Source of the DNA: Flavimaribacter sp039888615
GTDB lineage: Bacteria > Pseudomonadota > Alphaproteobacteria > Rhizobiales > Rhizobiaceae
Length of the DNA stretch: 27,104 bases
Reading direction: 5' to 3' (one strand)
Assembly: GCA_039888615.1 (NCBI GenBank)
Contig: JBDQQS010000031.1
Shown here: piece by piece, positions 1 to 7,208 of the stretch
Numbering within the stretch: position 1 is the stretch's first letter
Layout of the letters: the number at the start of each line of letters is the position of its first letter
The notes under the pieces: generated by a model
What the model was told of the DNA's origin: nothing
The model's input: the letters and a program-made list of their open reading frames with translations, nothing else
Databases searched by the model: none
Translations under genes and position numbers: made by a program

Positions 1-107
1 TCGAACCCCACGGCTATCTGTCAGGTATCCTGACTGCAATTGCACAGGGCCACAAACAGGCCGACATCAACGAACTGCTTCCCTGGAACTACGCAAAGAC
101 CCTGTGA
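1..107 (+). CDS. tnpC: IS66-family transposase, C-terminal fragment
   Basis: This is the last 34 codons of an open frame that enters the window from the left; the first full codon is at base 3 and the stop is TGA at 105-107. The peptide begins EPHGYLSGIL and carries INELLPWNY close to the end. That matches the conserved C-terminal region of IS66-type DDE transposases, which typically end in a P-x-x-YL ... GH ... IDELLPW pattern. The protein would cut and join the ends of its own element. Only the tail is visible, so whether the transposase is intact cannot be judged. A terminal-repeat-like sequence follows within 20 bases, as expected at the right end of an IS66 element. Confidence 0.85.
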   Translation, partial: EPHGYLSGILTAIAQGHKQADINELLPWNYAKTL

Positions 108-123
108 CCGGCGCACCGCTTAC
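108..123 (+). repeat. Right terminal inverted repeat of the IS66-family element
   Basis: Read on the minus strand this stretch begins GTAAGCGGTGCG, and GTAAGCG is the usual terminal sequence of IS66-family elements. It directly follows the transposase stop codon. The element would therefore end at base 123, and the eight bases 124-131 (GATAAAAG) would be one copy of the 8-bp target duplication typical of the family. The left end and the other duplication copy lie outside the window. Confidence 0.7.
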
Positions 124-232
124 GATAAAAGTAGATGAATCGGCTGAAATAATGGAAGCCAATCACTGAAAGGATAGCCAAAGCCCGCAGTCCATCGAGT
201 TCTGCGAGACGTTTGTGTTGGCGCGGTGTCAA
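124..232 (-). pseudogene. Acyltransferase-3 (OafA/NodX-like) gene, 5' fragment cut by IS66
   Basis: On the minus strand a frame open from a TTG at 232 (in frame after a TAG) gives about 36 residues before the IS66 end. It contains AELDGLRALAILSVIGFHYF, the N-terminal signature of membrane O-acyltransferases of the acyltransferase-3 family (usual form LDGLRAxA...FH). These multi-pass proteins transfer acetyl or other acyl groups to sugars of lipopolysaccharide, capsule or EPS. The frame continues to base 124, where it meets the GTAAGCG terminus of the insertion element. The gene is thus interrupted after its first membrane helix. It lies about 115 bases downstream of the O-antigen-ligase-like gene on the same strand and probably belonged to that operon. 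The TTG start is the best visible start, with a loosely spaced GGAG upstream. The rest of the gene should lie beyond the element, outside the window. Confidence 0.7.
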
Positions 233-348
233 CTCAGTGATGTTCTCCAGCTTTGCTCTGCGCTATTTTGTTTCGCTGTAATTGTTGCGTTAGTTGATAG
301 GTGCACCTGTTCCCGTAACGTCGCAGACAATTCTGACTGTGAACAGCA

Positions 349-1827
349 TTATTCACTGCTGTCTGCAGGGGAGCGACCGGTGTTGCGTGGCGTTCTCCGT
401 GAGCCTTCTTGCGGGCGTATTTTTCTGGAGCGATGACTTTGTGGAAGCAATTCTTCCGCCAGGTTTCTAGGTCGGTTCGACCGTGTTCGCACTTTTGATC
501 CGCCTTGTCTGGGGTCTCCTTTTTCAACTCGATCCTTTCGCCTTCTCTTATCAGATGTCTTTTCCTGTTCAGATGCCGGAGAAAAAGTAACCTGACCCTT
601 GCTCAGGATGATCGCTAGCAAGACGGTGAAGGTTGTCGAAATTGCCATTGTGCGCAGGGGATAGTCCACGAGGCTGTGCAACAACACAGCAAGCACGGAT
701 AGTGTTGCGGCCTGGGTTAGCGGTGTTCGCATGGCGTGGCGAAAGAGCAGGATCAGGAGGAGAGCAATCAACGGGATGAAAAAGAGAAAACCGATCTCAA
801 GAATGAGTTCCAACCAGTCGTTGTGCGCGTGATTTGCGAACTCCCTTGTCATATCCTCCTGGGGTTCGAACATCGGATAAATGAATATGAAAGTTCCGAG
901 CCCGGTTCCGACAAGCCAGTGTTCTGAAATGGCCTTTATCGTGTTCTTGTAAAAGATGAGGCGCAAGTCTCCATCGACGCTTGAACCTGATTCCAGGAAG
1001 GCGGCGCTGACCGCAGCCAAGAGCAGCAAAACAATGATTGCTCCGATCCGGACAATTGCGCTGTCTTTTTCGGTCGCTTTCCAGAACAAGCAGAAAATTG
1101 CCAGAGCTGCTGAAATGCCCATTCCTGCGCGCGATCCAACGGCAAATAGAAAAATGACCAATAGTAATGCCAAGACTATGTAAATGAGCGGCTGCTTCTC
1201 GTACCACATAAACCGCCAGGCAATAAGCGGGATCATCATGAAAACGAGAGTAGAAAAGTGGTTTTGATTGGCAAACAGGCCGGAAGTGATTGTAAAAGGA
1301 AAGACGCCTTCAATCTGCACGCCGGTTCCATGGGAAAGTTCTATTACGCCAGCGACAAGATTTATGATGAAACCGAGAAACAAATAACGAATTAGCAGGT
1401 GTTGTTCATACTCTCCGAAGCAGGAAATGAAGACAAAAAAACCAAGCAGAGGAAGTGTGAACAAGATCGATTCGAGACTTCCCTGTGCTGATAGTGTCCA
1501 GAAGCGCGGTTGTGGCGCCAGACCTTCGGCCGCCGGAACCAGATCGTGGAGATTCAGTGGTATGAACTGAAGGAGACACAGGAAAACAATCATGAACACA
1601 AGCGTCTTGCTCAGGGTATCCAGTCGCCACTTGTCGATGCTCAATAAACCTATGACCAGCGCGGGAAGCATCGTGATTTGCACGATGTGATCGGTCCACA
1701 GGCGTTGGATTGTTCCACCTCCGAGGAGCATTGCAAGTACGATCACGATGCCGGCGTAGTTGATACGCACTTTGTCGACTAGGGAATGAATGGGCCTGGC
1801 TCCATGCTTTGTATATTTACCGCGCAT
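349..1827 (-). CDS. O-antigen ligase / Wzy-type polymerase family membrane protein
   Basis: This 492-residue protein is hydrophobic over about residues 24-410, with roughly ten to twelve membrane segments. Conserved marks of the O-antigen ligase/Wzy_C family are visible: GLFANQNHFS (183-192), GSRAGM (231-236), VGTGLGTF (306-313), HAHNDWLELILE (333-344, in the large periplasmic loop) and HSLVDYPLR (384-392). Family members either polymerise undecaprenyl-linked repeat units (Wzy) or ligate polymer to an acceptor (WaaL, or EPS-locus homologues). The ATG at 1825-1827 has GGAA five to eight bases upstream. The last 75 or so residues are an unusual, strongly basic hydrophilic tail. The gene ends the Wza-Wzc operon, 72 bases after the TPR-like gene. 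A second polymerase candidate lies at 13553-14623, so this protein may be the ligase or the polymerase of a different polymer. Confidence 0.85.
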   Translation of the reverse strand: MRGKYTKHGARPIHSLVDKVRINYAGIVIVLAMLLGGGTIQRLWTDHIVQITMLPALVIGLLSIDKWRLDTLSKTLVFMIVFLCLLQFIPLNLHDLVPAAEGLAPQPRFWTLSAQGSLESILFTLPLLGFFVFISCFGEYEQHLLIRYLFLGFIINLVAGVIELSHGTGVQIEGVFPFTITSGLFANQNHFSTLVFMMIPLIAWRFMWYEKQPLIYIVLALLLVIFLFAVGSRAGMGISAALAIFCLFWKATEKDSAIVRIGAIIVLLLLAAVSAAFLESGSSVDGDLRLIFYKNTIKAISEHWLVGTGLGTFIFIYPMFEPQEDMTREFANHAHNDWLELILEIGFLFFIPLIALLLILLFRHAMRTPLTQAATLSVLAVLLHSLVDYPLRTMAISTTFTVLLAIILSKGQVTFSPASEQEKTSDKRRRKDRVEKGDPRQGGSKVRTRSNRPRNLAEELLPQSHRSRKIRPQEGSRRTPRNTGRSPADSSE

Positions 1828-1899
1828 TCGCGTTCCAAAAATCCAGACGAAACTTTGAGACGGCCTTGAGCCAAACTGAGATCAATTCGAGATCCAATC

Positions 1900-3156
1900 C
1901 TACTGGACACGCGAGATCGAAACGGATTTCAAAAGCAGCGATCCGGAATAGCGATTGTTCCAGCTTTCGACGTAATTGTCGTTGACAAGCCGGAGGCGTT
2001 GCGTCCCACAACCGGTTAATGGAATTGTGAAATCCGTGTTGACGCGTTGTTCCGAACTCCCGCCGATCGCGAACTCGACGCTTGTCAGTTCCGTTGCTTT
2101 GCGCGCTTCAAGGCAATCAACTACAAGCCTGATCGGTTTTGGACCTCTCAAACTGCGTGTGGCGTAGTCGATTGTGAGCTTGAAACGTGATGGTGGAAGC
2201 TGCGTCAGGATGACTACAGAATCGAACCGGACGGGACTGTCAAGAAATCGAACCTGGAGCGCGCGCTCCTTGCCAGTTTGGTTGTTCTCCAGTTCAATGA
2301 TCGAATAGTCCATGCCGGATTGATTTCTCAGGCTCCAGTCGAACTGGTTGCCATTGGGTGACAGGTTGAAATGACCATTAAAGACATAGCCGTTTTCCTG
2401 TTTTTCAGTGTCATCCAATGTGTTGAGAAACATCTGATAGGCCAGATCGGCTTTCCCCTGACGTATGAGACGGTTCGTGAAGCGGTTGATTTCCGGGCGA
2501 ATGGCATTGTGGTGATCGACGTTGAAATCAAAAAGAACGCGATTTACCAGCAACGCGGCTTCGGGATCCTCTGAAAGTATCCTGATCATCCAGACTGGCC
2601 CTCCAGGCAGGTCGCCAAACCTTTTGATGATTTGCTGGTAGCCTTCGGGGTCTGAAAGGATGTAGGGCAACTGGGGCGCTATGACGTCGCGGTATTGTGG
2701 CCATCTTCGAAAGATCGTTTCAGCCGTTGTCACTGCCTCATTCAGTCGTTCTTTCTGGACTTGCCAGACAAATCTGCGACTAAGCGCCTGTATTTCGATC
2801 GGAAGGATCGCCAATGCGGCGCTATAATAGACTTGCGCCTGTTGCATCTTGTTGGCGGCTTCTTCCGAGAGCCCCAATATGCTGAGGTATCGAGCGTCGT
2901 ATGGCTCCATAGCTGAACCAGTCATTGCGACGGGTCGAATACTCGACGGATCAGCAGAAGGAACTTCCGCCAGGCGTTTTGTCAGAATTCTGACGCGCGC
3001 TTCCGAATTCAATGGGTTAACGGCAAGCGCGTGATCAGGGTCTGTTTCTGAATATAGATTGCTTCGCGTGTTAGCTAAAACGGCGAGCGATACGACCAAC
3101 GAAATCGCCAATAGCAGAAGACGAACGAGCAACGTCAAAGGTCTTGTCGTCATCAT
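1900..3156 (-). CDS. Membrane-anchored periplasmic TPR-like protein with C-terminal beta domain
   Basis: The protein has 418 residues. One N-terminal hydrophobic segment (about 8-30) looks like a signal anchor, placing the rest in the periplasm. Residues about 40-260 are helical and resemble degenerate tetratricopeptide repeats (alanine/leucine/tyrosine spacing such as AQVYYSAALAILP and KADLAYQMFLNTL). Residues about 265-418 look beta-rich, with alternating hydrophobic residues and aromatics, resembling a carbohydrate-binding jelly-roll. I do not recognise a named family. The gene starts inside the 3' end of the kinase gene (86-base overlap; ATGATG with GGA five bases upstream), so translation is probably coupled. 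Its place between the co-polymerase and the ligase/polymerase suggests a scaffold or accessory factor for assembly or ligation in the periplasm; that is inference only. Confidence 0.7.
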   Translation of the reverse strand: MMTTRPLTLLVRLLLLAISLVVSLAVLANTRSNLYSETDPDHALAVNPLNSEARVRILTKRLAEVPSADPSSIRPVAMTGSAMEPYDARYLSILGLSEEAANKMQQAQVYYSAALAILPIEIQALSRRFVWQVQKERLNEAVTTAETIFRRWPQYRDVIAPQLPYILSDPEGYQQIIKRFGDLPGGPVWMIRILSEDPEAALLVNRVLFDFNVDHHNAIRPEINRFTNRLIRQGKADLAYQMFLNTLDDTEKQENGYVFNGHFNLSPNGNQFDWSLRNQSGMDYSIIELENNQTGKERALQVRFLDSPVRFDSVVILTQLPPSRFKLTIDYATRSLRGPKPIRLVVDCLEARKATELTSVEFAIGGSSEQRVNTDFTIPLTGCGTQRLRLVNDNYVESWNNRYSGSLLLKSVSISRVQ

Positions 3157-5425
3157 CTTGTCCGTGATGTTCCAACCGCGCGCTTTCGGAGCCAGCGTAG
3201 GAATAATAGTTATAATGCATGTATCTGTGTGCGTAGTTGTAGTCGAGTTTGCTGATAGAGAATTTTGTCAGAGTTGTTCCCACGACATTCGCACCTGCTG
3301 AACGCAGGCGATTAAACGCCGCTTTGGCGGCCTTGCGCGTTACCTGCTTTGCGGAAACCACCATCAACGTGGCGTCTGCCTGACGCGCGAGAATGGGAGC
3401 ATCAGAAAGGCCCATCACAGGCGGCGAATCGATGATGACCAGATCATATCGCTTTTTGCAATAATGTATCGTTAGTCCCATCTTTTGAGAAACCAGCAGA
3501 TCTGCCGGATTAGGGGGGATCGTTCCTGCGGACAGGAAAGTGACGTTCGGATTGTTCGTTTTCCTGAATATATCCATCGCGGTTCCGCTCTTGACGACAT
3601 TCGAAAGCAGATTGCTCAGCCCGATGCCGTTGTCGGTGTTGAACATGCGATGCAGGCGAGGCTTTCTCATATCAGCGTCAATGATCAGCACGCGTCTGCC
3701 GAGACTTGCGAAATCTTCGGCAAGTTTGTAGGCAGTTGTGGTTTTGCCTTCCGATGGTTCGGCGCTCGTTACAACAAGCGTGCGAATACTCTCGTCGGTC
3801 CCTGTGAACTGAACGGATGTGCGCAAGGTGCGATAGGCTTCCGACAATTGCGAGCCCGGAGTCTGAAACGCTTGCGATATTTCACTTTCAGGAACCCGCG
3901 GAATCGTTCCAAGTACAGGAACTTTCAACTCATCTTCGAGCTGATCGGGAATTGTAAACGTATTGTTCAAGAGTTCCAAAACATAGATCGTCGCCACCGC
4001 GAATAGACCGAACAACCCCACGGCGAAAACAAGATTCTTCGAAAGACGCGGCGTGTAGGGAGAACCAGGCGTATGGGCAATGTCGATTATCGATGCATTG
4101 GCGGATCTGATCTCAGAACCAATGCCAATATCGCCAAGTTTGCTTATCAATGAATCATACTGGGCGCGATTTGAATCAACTTCTCGCTTTAGTATTGTGT
4201 ATTGGATGTTTTTTTCCTGAAATTCGGATTGCTCCGATTCCAAACCTGCAAGCGTGCTTTTTAGCGCTGCTTCCTTCTGTTTGGCTTGCTCGTATTTCAA
4301 TTTGACAGATTCAGCGATGGCCGCAATTTCGGCGTTCATCTGCTTTTGCAGTTCATTGATCTGGGCCTGCAAGCGCTGCATCTCCGGATACCCAGGCTTC
4401 AGGGTCGCCAGCTTCTGCATATATGTGGCTCTAAGATTGGCTATGGACTGCTTGTTGGCCTGAATGGACGGACTGCTGAAGACCTCTGGCAGCGCAGCGG
4501 CGTTGCCTTCATCGATTTGCCTATAATACCGTTCTGCCGCCAAACGCTCCTGAATCGCTTCTGAAAGCGCGCTGTTGATTTCACTGATGTTGCCGGACAC
4601 AAGGGACGCCTCGTCTCCTGTCAGTGTTATGCCCTGCTCCTGAGCATATTGTACAAGCGCCTTTTCCGACTCTTGAAGTTTTGCTTTGGTGTCACGCACC
4701 TGATCTTCGATGAACTGACGCGCCAGCGTCGTTGTTTCACTTTTCTGGTCTATGTTCTGATCGATGTAACTTTGCGCGAGTTGGTTGGCCACCAGTGACG
4801 TGTATTTCGGGACGGGATGTCGGAATTCCAATGTAATCAAACTGGTGTTTTGGACGAAAGTTGCTGATGCGCCGCCTCTCACACGATTTACTGCGATGCT
4901 TTCTCGCCGTTCCGGCGACCAATCAGAGATGTTGGTTGAAGAACTGGTGCCGAATACCTTGTGAACAATGTTCATCAAGGAAAAGGAAGGTTTGGGAGCA
5001 AGAAAATCAGCATCTTCGGTAAGATTGAGAGCGAACACAACACGGCGCGCCAAATCTCTTGACAACAATTTCTGCCGCGCGGTTTCGAATGTACGCCAGT
5101 CATTCCTCTGGGACACCACTTCCAGGTCTTGAATAACCTGGGCGCCTTGCGCAAAAATTTCCACTTTGGCTGAAGCGCGATAGTACGGCGTTTGCATAAA
5201 GGTAAACAGCACGCCGCAGACCACGCCGACGAAAACGAAAGACGCAATCATCCACCTGTAGTGGACCACATACCAAAGCAACTTTAGTGGATCGAAGCCT
5301 TCCTCATCCTGAGCAGGATCAGCGTAAGCTCCGTATCCATACGGCTGATGGTGTACAGGATAAGCTGGCACGCCTGCCTGATGTCCAGGATATGCGACCG
5401 GGACTGGCGGCTGATCACGCATCAT
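3071..5425 (-). CDS. Wzc/ExoP-type polysaccharide co-polymerase with tyrosine autokinase
   Basis: This 784-residue fusion follows the PCP-2a plan. A proline/tyrosine-rich N-terminal cytoplasmic tail (1-50) precedes membrane helix 1 (about 56-76). A periplasmic Wzz domain with long coiled-coil helices (about 210-430) and a GNVR-like end follow. Helix 2 (about 464-484) includes the family's proline-rich approach (PGSPYTPR, 453-460). The BY-kinase domain has Walker A SAEPSEGKTT (554-563), Walker A' VLIIDADMRKP (579-589) and Walker B DLVIIDSPP (661-669). Seven tyrosines cluster at 729, 731, 735, 738, 740, 741 and 743, the expected autophosphorylation tail. The protein controls chain length and couples polymerisation to the Wza channel. 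Start ATGATG at 5425, 36 bases after the Wza-like gene. No cognate low-molecular-weight tyrosine phosphatase gene is present in the window. Confidence 0.95.
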   Translation of the reverse strand: MMRDQPPVPVAYPGHQAGVPAYPVHHQPYGYGAYADPAQDEEGFDPLKLLWYVVHYRWMIASFVFVGVVCGVLFTFMQTPYYRASAKVEIFAQGAQVIQDLEVVSQRNDWRTFETARQKLLSRDLARRVVFALNLTEDADFLAPKPSFSLMNIVHKVFGTSSSTNISDWSPERRESIAVNRVRGGASATFVQNTSLITLEFRHPVPKYTSLVANQLAQSYIDQNIDQKSETTTLARQFIEDQVRDTKAKLQESEKALVQYAQEQGITLTGDEASLVSGNISEINSALSEAIQERLAAERYYRQIDEGNAAALPEVFSSPSIQANKQSIANLRATYMQKLATLKPGYPEMQRLQAQINELQKQMNAEIAAIAESVKLKYEQAKQKEAALKSTLAGLESEQSEFQEKNIQYTILKREVDSNRAQYDSLISKLGDIGIGSEIRSANASIIDIAHTPGSPYTPRLSKNLVFAVGLFGLFAVATIYVLELLNNTFTIPDQLEDELKVPVLGTIPRVPESEISQAFQTPGSQLSEAYRTLRTSVQFTGTDESIRTLVVTSAEPSEGKTTTAYKLAEDFASLGRRVLIIDADMRKPRLHRMFNTDNGIGLSNLLSNVVKSGTAMDIFRKTNNPNVTFLSAGTIPPNPADLLVSQKMGLTIHYCKKRYDLVIIDSPPVMGLSDAPILARQADATLMVVSAKQVTRKAAKAAFNRLRSAGANVVGTTLTKFSISKLDYNYAHRYMHYNYYSYAGSESARLEHHGQDDDDKTFDVARSSSAIGDFVGRIARRFS

Positions 5426-5461
5426 GTCTGAAGCCCTGACGGTCCCTTGTTGCCAATGTTC

Positions 5462-6211
5462 TCATATCCCGGGCACCAGACCTGTGGCGGAGGTTGCGAT
5501 GCCAAGCGCTTCCCTCAGGTTCTTGGCCGCAACTTTCGTTGCAGAGGTAAATGAGACGACGACATCGCCCCCGTATATTCTGGGATCAGGCTGTTTGCCT
5601 GCCCGAATGGATTTGATGCTGTAATTTGCGACAAGCGTCTTGTCGCCAAATTTTCGAAAAACGTACACCTTGCTGTCGTCTGCGATGTTTGAGAGTCCGC
5701 CAGCCAAAGCGAACGACTGAACCAATGTCATGTTGCTCGTGACCGGATAAATGCCGGGTTTCGAAAACTCCCCATCCATTGTCACCCGTTGTCCCGCCGA
5801 TTCCTTCATGAAGATCGTGACTTCAGGCGACTGAAGATACTTGGCTCCGTATATGCGTTCGATTTCCGCTTCGGCTGTTGGAACCGTTTTGCCTGCGACC
5901 TCGACGGCGCCTATCAGCGGGAGTGATATTTTGCCATTGGAGTCCACCCGCACCGTTCGATCGAGATCGTCGACCTGAAAGACATCAACTTCGAGAAGAT
6001 CGCTTGCCGAGATCAGTTCGTCTGCTCCGCTGTTGGTATTGGGCGGAGGAGGCAGGTCTTTGACGACCTTGAGGTTTCCGTCTGTTGAGCCGACATTTCC
6101 AACCTCATTCACCGAAGACAGCGAATCGGACGTGTTGTTGCAAGCGGTCAGGAGCGTTAGCACGGCAAATGCAAATGCTGTTGCAAAAAATCCAGTAACT
6201 ACTTTAGCCAT
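5462..6211 (-). CDS. Polysaccharide export outer-membrane lipoprotein (Wza/ExoF-like)
   Basis: This is the outer-membrane auxiliary protein that lets polymer cross the outer membrane. From the ATG at 6209-6211 the product is 249 residues, with a lipoprotein signal peptide and lipobox LLTAC (Cys about 24). An upstream in-frame TTG at 6238 would add nine residues; the ATG is preferred because GGTGA lies five bases upstream and the signal length is then normal. The poly-export domain follows (about 60-145: SASDLLEVDVFQVDDL, then KISLPLIGAVEVAGKTV and the AEAEI helix). One SLBB domain comes next (about 145-235: FSKPGIYPV, LVQSFALAGGL). It is first in the minus-strand export operon, directly before the Wzc-like gene, and is divergent from the NusG-like gene. 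At this length it is a short Wza, without the extra SLBB and C-terminal barrel helix of E. coli Wza. Confidence 0.93.
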   Translation of the reverse strand: MAKVVTGFFATAFAFAVLTLLTACNNTSDSLSSVNEVGNVGSTDGNLKVVKDLPPPPNTNSGADELISASDLLEVDVFQVDDLDRTVRVDSNGKISLPLIGAVEVAGKTVPTAEAEIERIYGAKYLQSPEVTIFMKESAGQRVTMDGEFSKPGIYPVTSNMTLVQSFALAGGLSNIADDSKVYVFRKFGDKTLVANYSIKSIRAGKQPDPRIYGGDVVVSFTSATKVAAKNLREALGIATSATGLVPGI

Positions 6212-6276
6212 CAAATTCACCGCCCGTCTGAATCGCAAACTGCAACCGTGTCCAAACTTGGAGGTACGAGTCAGCC

Positions 6277-6305
6277 ATCTTACGATCGTTTGGTTGTCGC
6301 GCCAA
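6277..6305 (-). promoter_or_regulatory. Candidate sigma-70-type promoter for the Wza-Wzc operon
   Basis: On the minus strand a -35-like TTGGCG (6305-6300) and a -10-like TAAGAT (6282-6277) are separated by 17 bases. Each hexamer matches four of six consensus positions. The start of the Wza-like gene is 66 bases further on. This is a plausible but unproven promoter; alternatives in the same AT-rich region cannot be excluded. Confidence 0.3.
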
Positions 6306-6588
6306 AACTCTCACGCTGGCTTGTCCGCGAGACGTTGATACGAACTTACGTACCATCTAATGCCTAATCAAGCATGAATCGTCTGCTCGATGATTGGCGC
6401 AAGCGCGAGTTTTCCAAAACTGTATGCCAAATCTCGTTTTCGACAATTCACTATGCTACTTCGAACAAAGTGGCGCGAAGGTACATTAAACTCCTGAAAA
6501 TTGCTGAAACAAAATGTCATGTTGTTTCCGGATATGCTGTCATTAAGAGGACGTAAGTAGGTTATCATGTAGACTGACAATCGGTAAT

Positions 6589-6600
6589 GGCGTTATCGTA
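6589..6600 (+). promoter_or_regulatory. Weak ops-like element before the antiterminator gene
   Basis: GGCGTTATCGTA matches the enterobacterial ops pause element (GGCGGTAGCGTG) at nine of twelve positions and lies in the leader of a NusG/RfaH-like gene. The same bases overlap the ribosome-binding region of that gene, and the ops consensus comes from gammaproteobacteria. The match may be chance. Confidence 0.15.
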
Positions 6601-6611
6601 GGGGCAATCAT

Positions 6612-7106
6612 GTGTTGAAATGGAATGTGGTGGCGACGAAGCCGGCGCGAGAGCGGTTGGCCTGCGCACAAATGACAGATCAAGGTTTCGAAGTATTCTT
6701 CCCCGAGATCAGGAATGTCGTGTTACGGGGTGGTTTGGAACGCGCATTCAGGAAGCCTCTTTTCCCGGGATATCTGTTTGTCGTCTATGAAGAAGACGCA
6801 GCTCGCTGGAGAGCGATAAACGGAACCCTCGGGGTTAAAAACCTTCTCATGCAAAATCAAAAGCCTGGCGTTTTGCCGAGCGGGTTTATAGAAGCGCTGC
6901 AGGAAAACTGCTCGGATGATGGCCTTGTCGCGCAATATCGGTTGTTGAGCGTCGGCGACAACGCCTCAATTGCCAGCGGGGCCTTCGCCAACCACATCGG
7001 AAAGTTGCTGGAGGTTGACGCAAAAGGCAGGGTTGCAATACTTCTTAATATTCTGTCGTCGGAACGGCGGGTCGTCACGAGCCTGGAAAATTTGGCGCCG
7101 GCCTGA
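6612..7106 (+). CDS. NusG/RfaH-like transcription antitermination protein
   Basis: This 164-residue protein has an N-terminal NGN domain (about 1-105) with the family signature WNVVATKPARERLA near the start and FRKPLFPGYLFVVYE (about 46-60). A C-terminal KOW-like segment follows (about 110-164: LSVGDNASIASGAFANHIGKLLEVDAKGRVAILLN...). Specialised NusG paralogues of this size (RfaH, LoaP, UpxY types) ride on RNA polymerase and suppress termination across long polysaccharide operons. The start is GTG at 6612: AGGGG lies seven bases upstream, whereas the overlapping ATG at 6610 meets a stop two codons later. It is first in the plus-strand operon, as is typical for cluster-specific antiterminators. 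A NusG paralogue rather than housekeeping NusG is favoured by the locus and by the divergent C-terminus. Confidence 0.88.
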   Translation: MLKWNVVATKPARERLACAQMTDQGFEVFFPEIRNVVLRGGLERAFRKPLFPGYLFVVYEEDAARWRAINGTLGVKNLLMQNQKPGVLPSGFIEALQENCSDDGLVAQYRLLSVGDNASIASGAFANHIGKLLEVDAKGRVAILLNILSSERRVVTSLENLAPA

Positions 7107-7208
7107 CAGCCTAGTGAAAAGTTGTATGTCAATCAAACCTGTGTTGAATGCTCAATTGTTTTTGGATCGCCACGTTTCAACGGCTTTTGCTCGTGAAAGG
7201 TGCTCGTG

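Larger units (their letters stand above)
6212..6611. promoter_or_regulatory. Divergent promoter region between the export operon and the nusG-like operon
   Basis: This 400-base AT-leaning stretch separates the starts of two divergent operons, so both promoters should be here. Visible structure includes a perfect short palindrome TCCAAACTTGGA (6251-6262), another GTTTTCCAAAAC (6409-6420), and two near-identical direct copies GCCAAAACTC (6301-6310) and GCCAAATCTC (6426-6435). The short open frames inside it show no coding character. It is the natural place for regulators such as the MarR-EPS protein to act, but no operator can be assigned from sequence alone. Confidence 0.6.

Noticed and set aside
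3485..4006. 173-codon plus-strand open frame
   Set aside because: It lies opposite the kinase domain of the Wzc-like gene and has no domain features or convincing start.
6368..6580. Short open frames on both strands in the divergent promoter region
   Set aside because: They lack ribosome-binding sites and coding-like composition, and lie where promoters for both operons must be.
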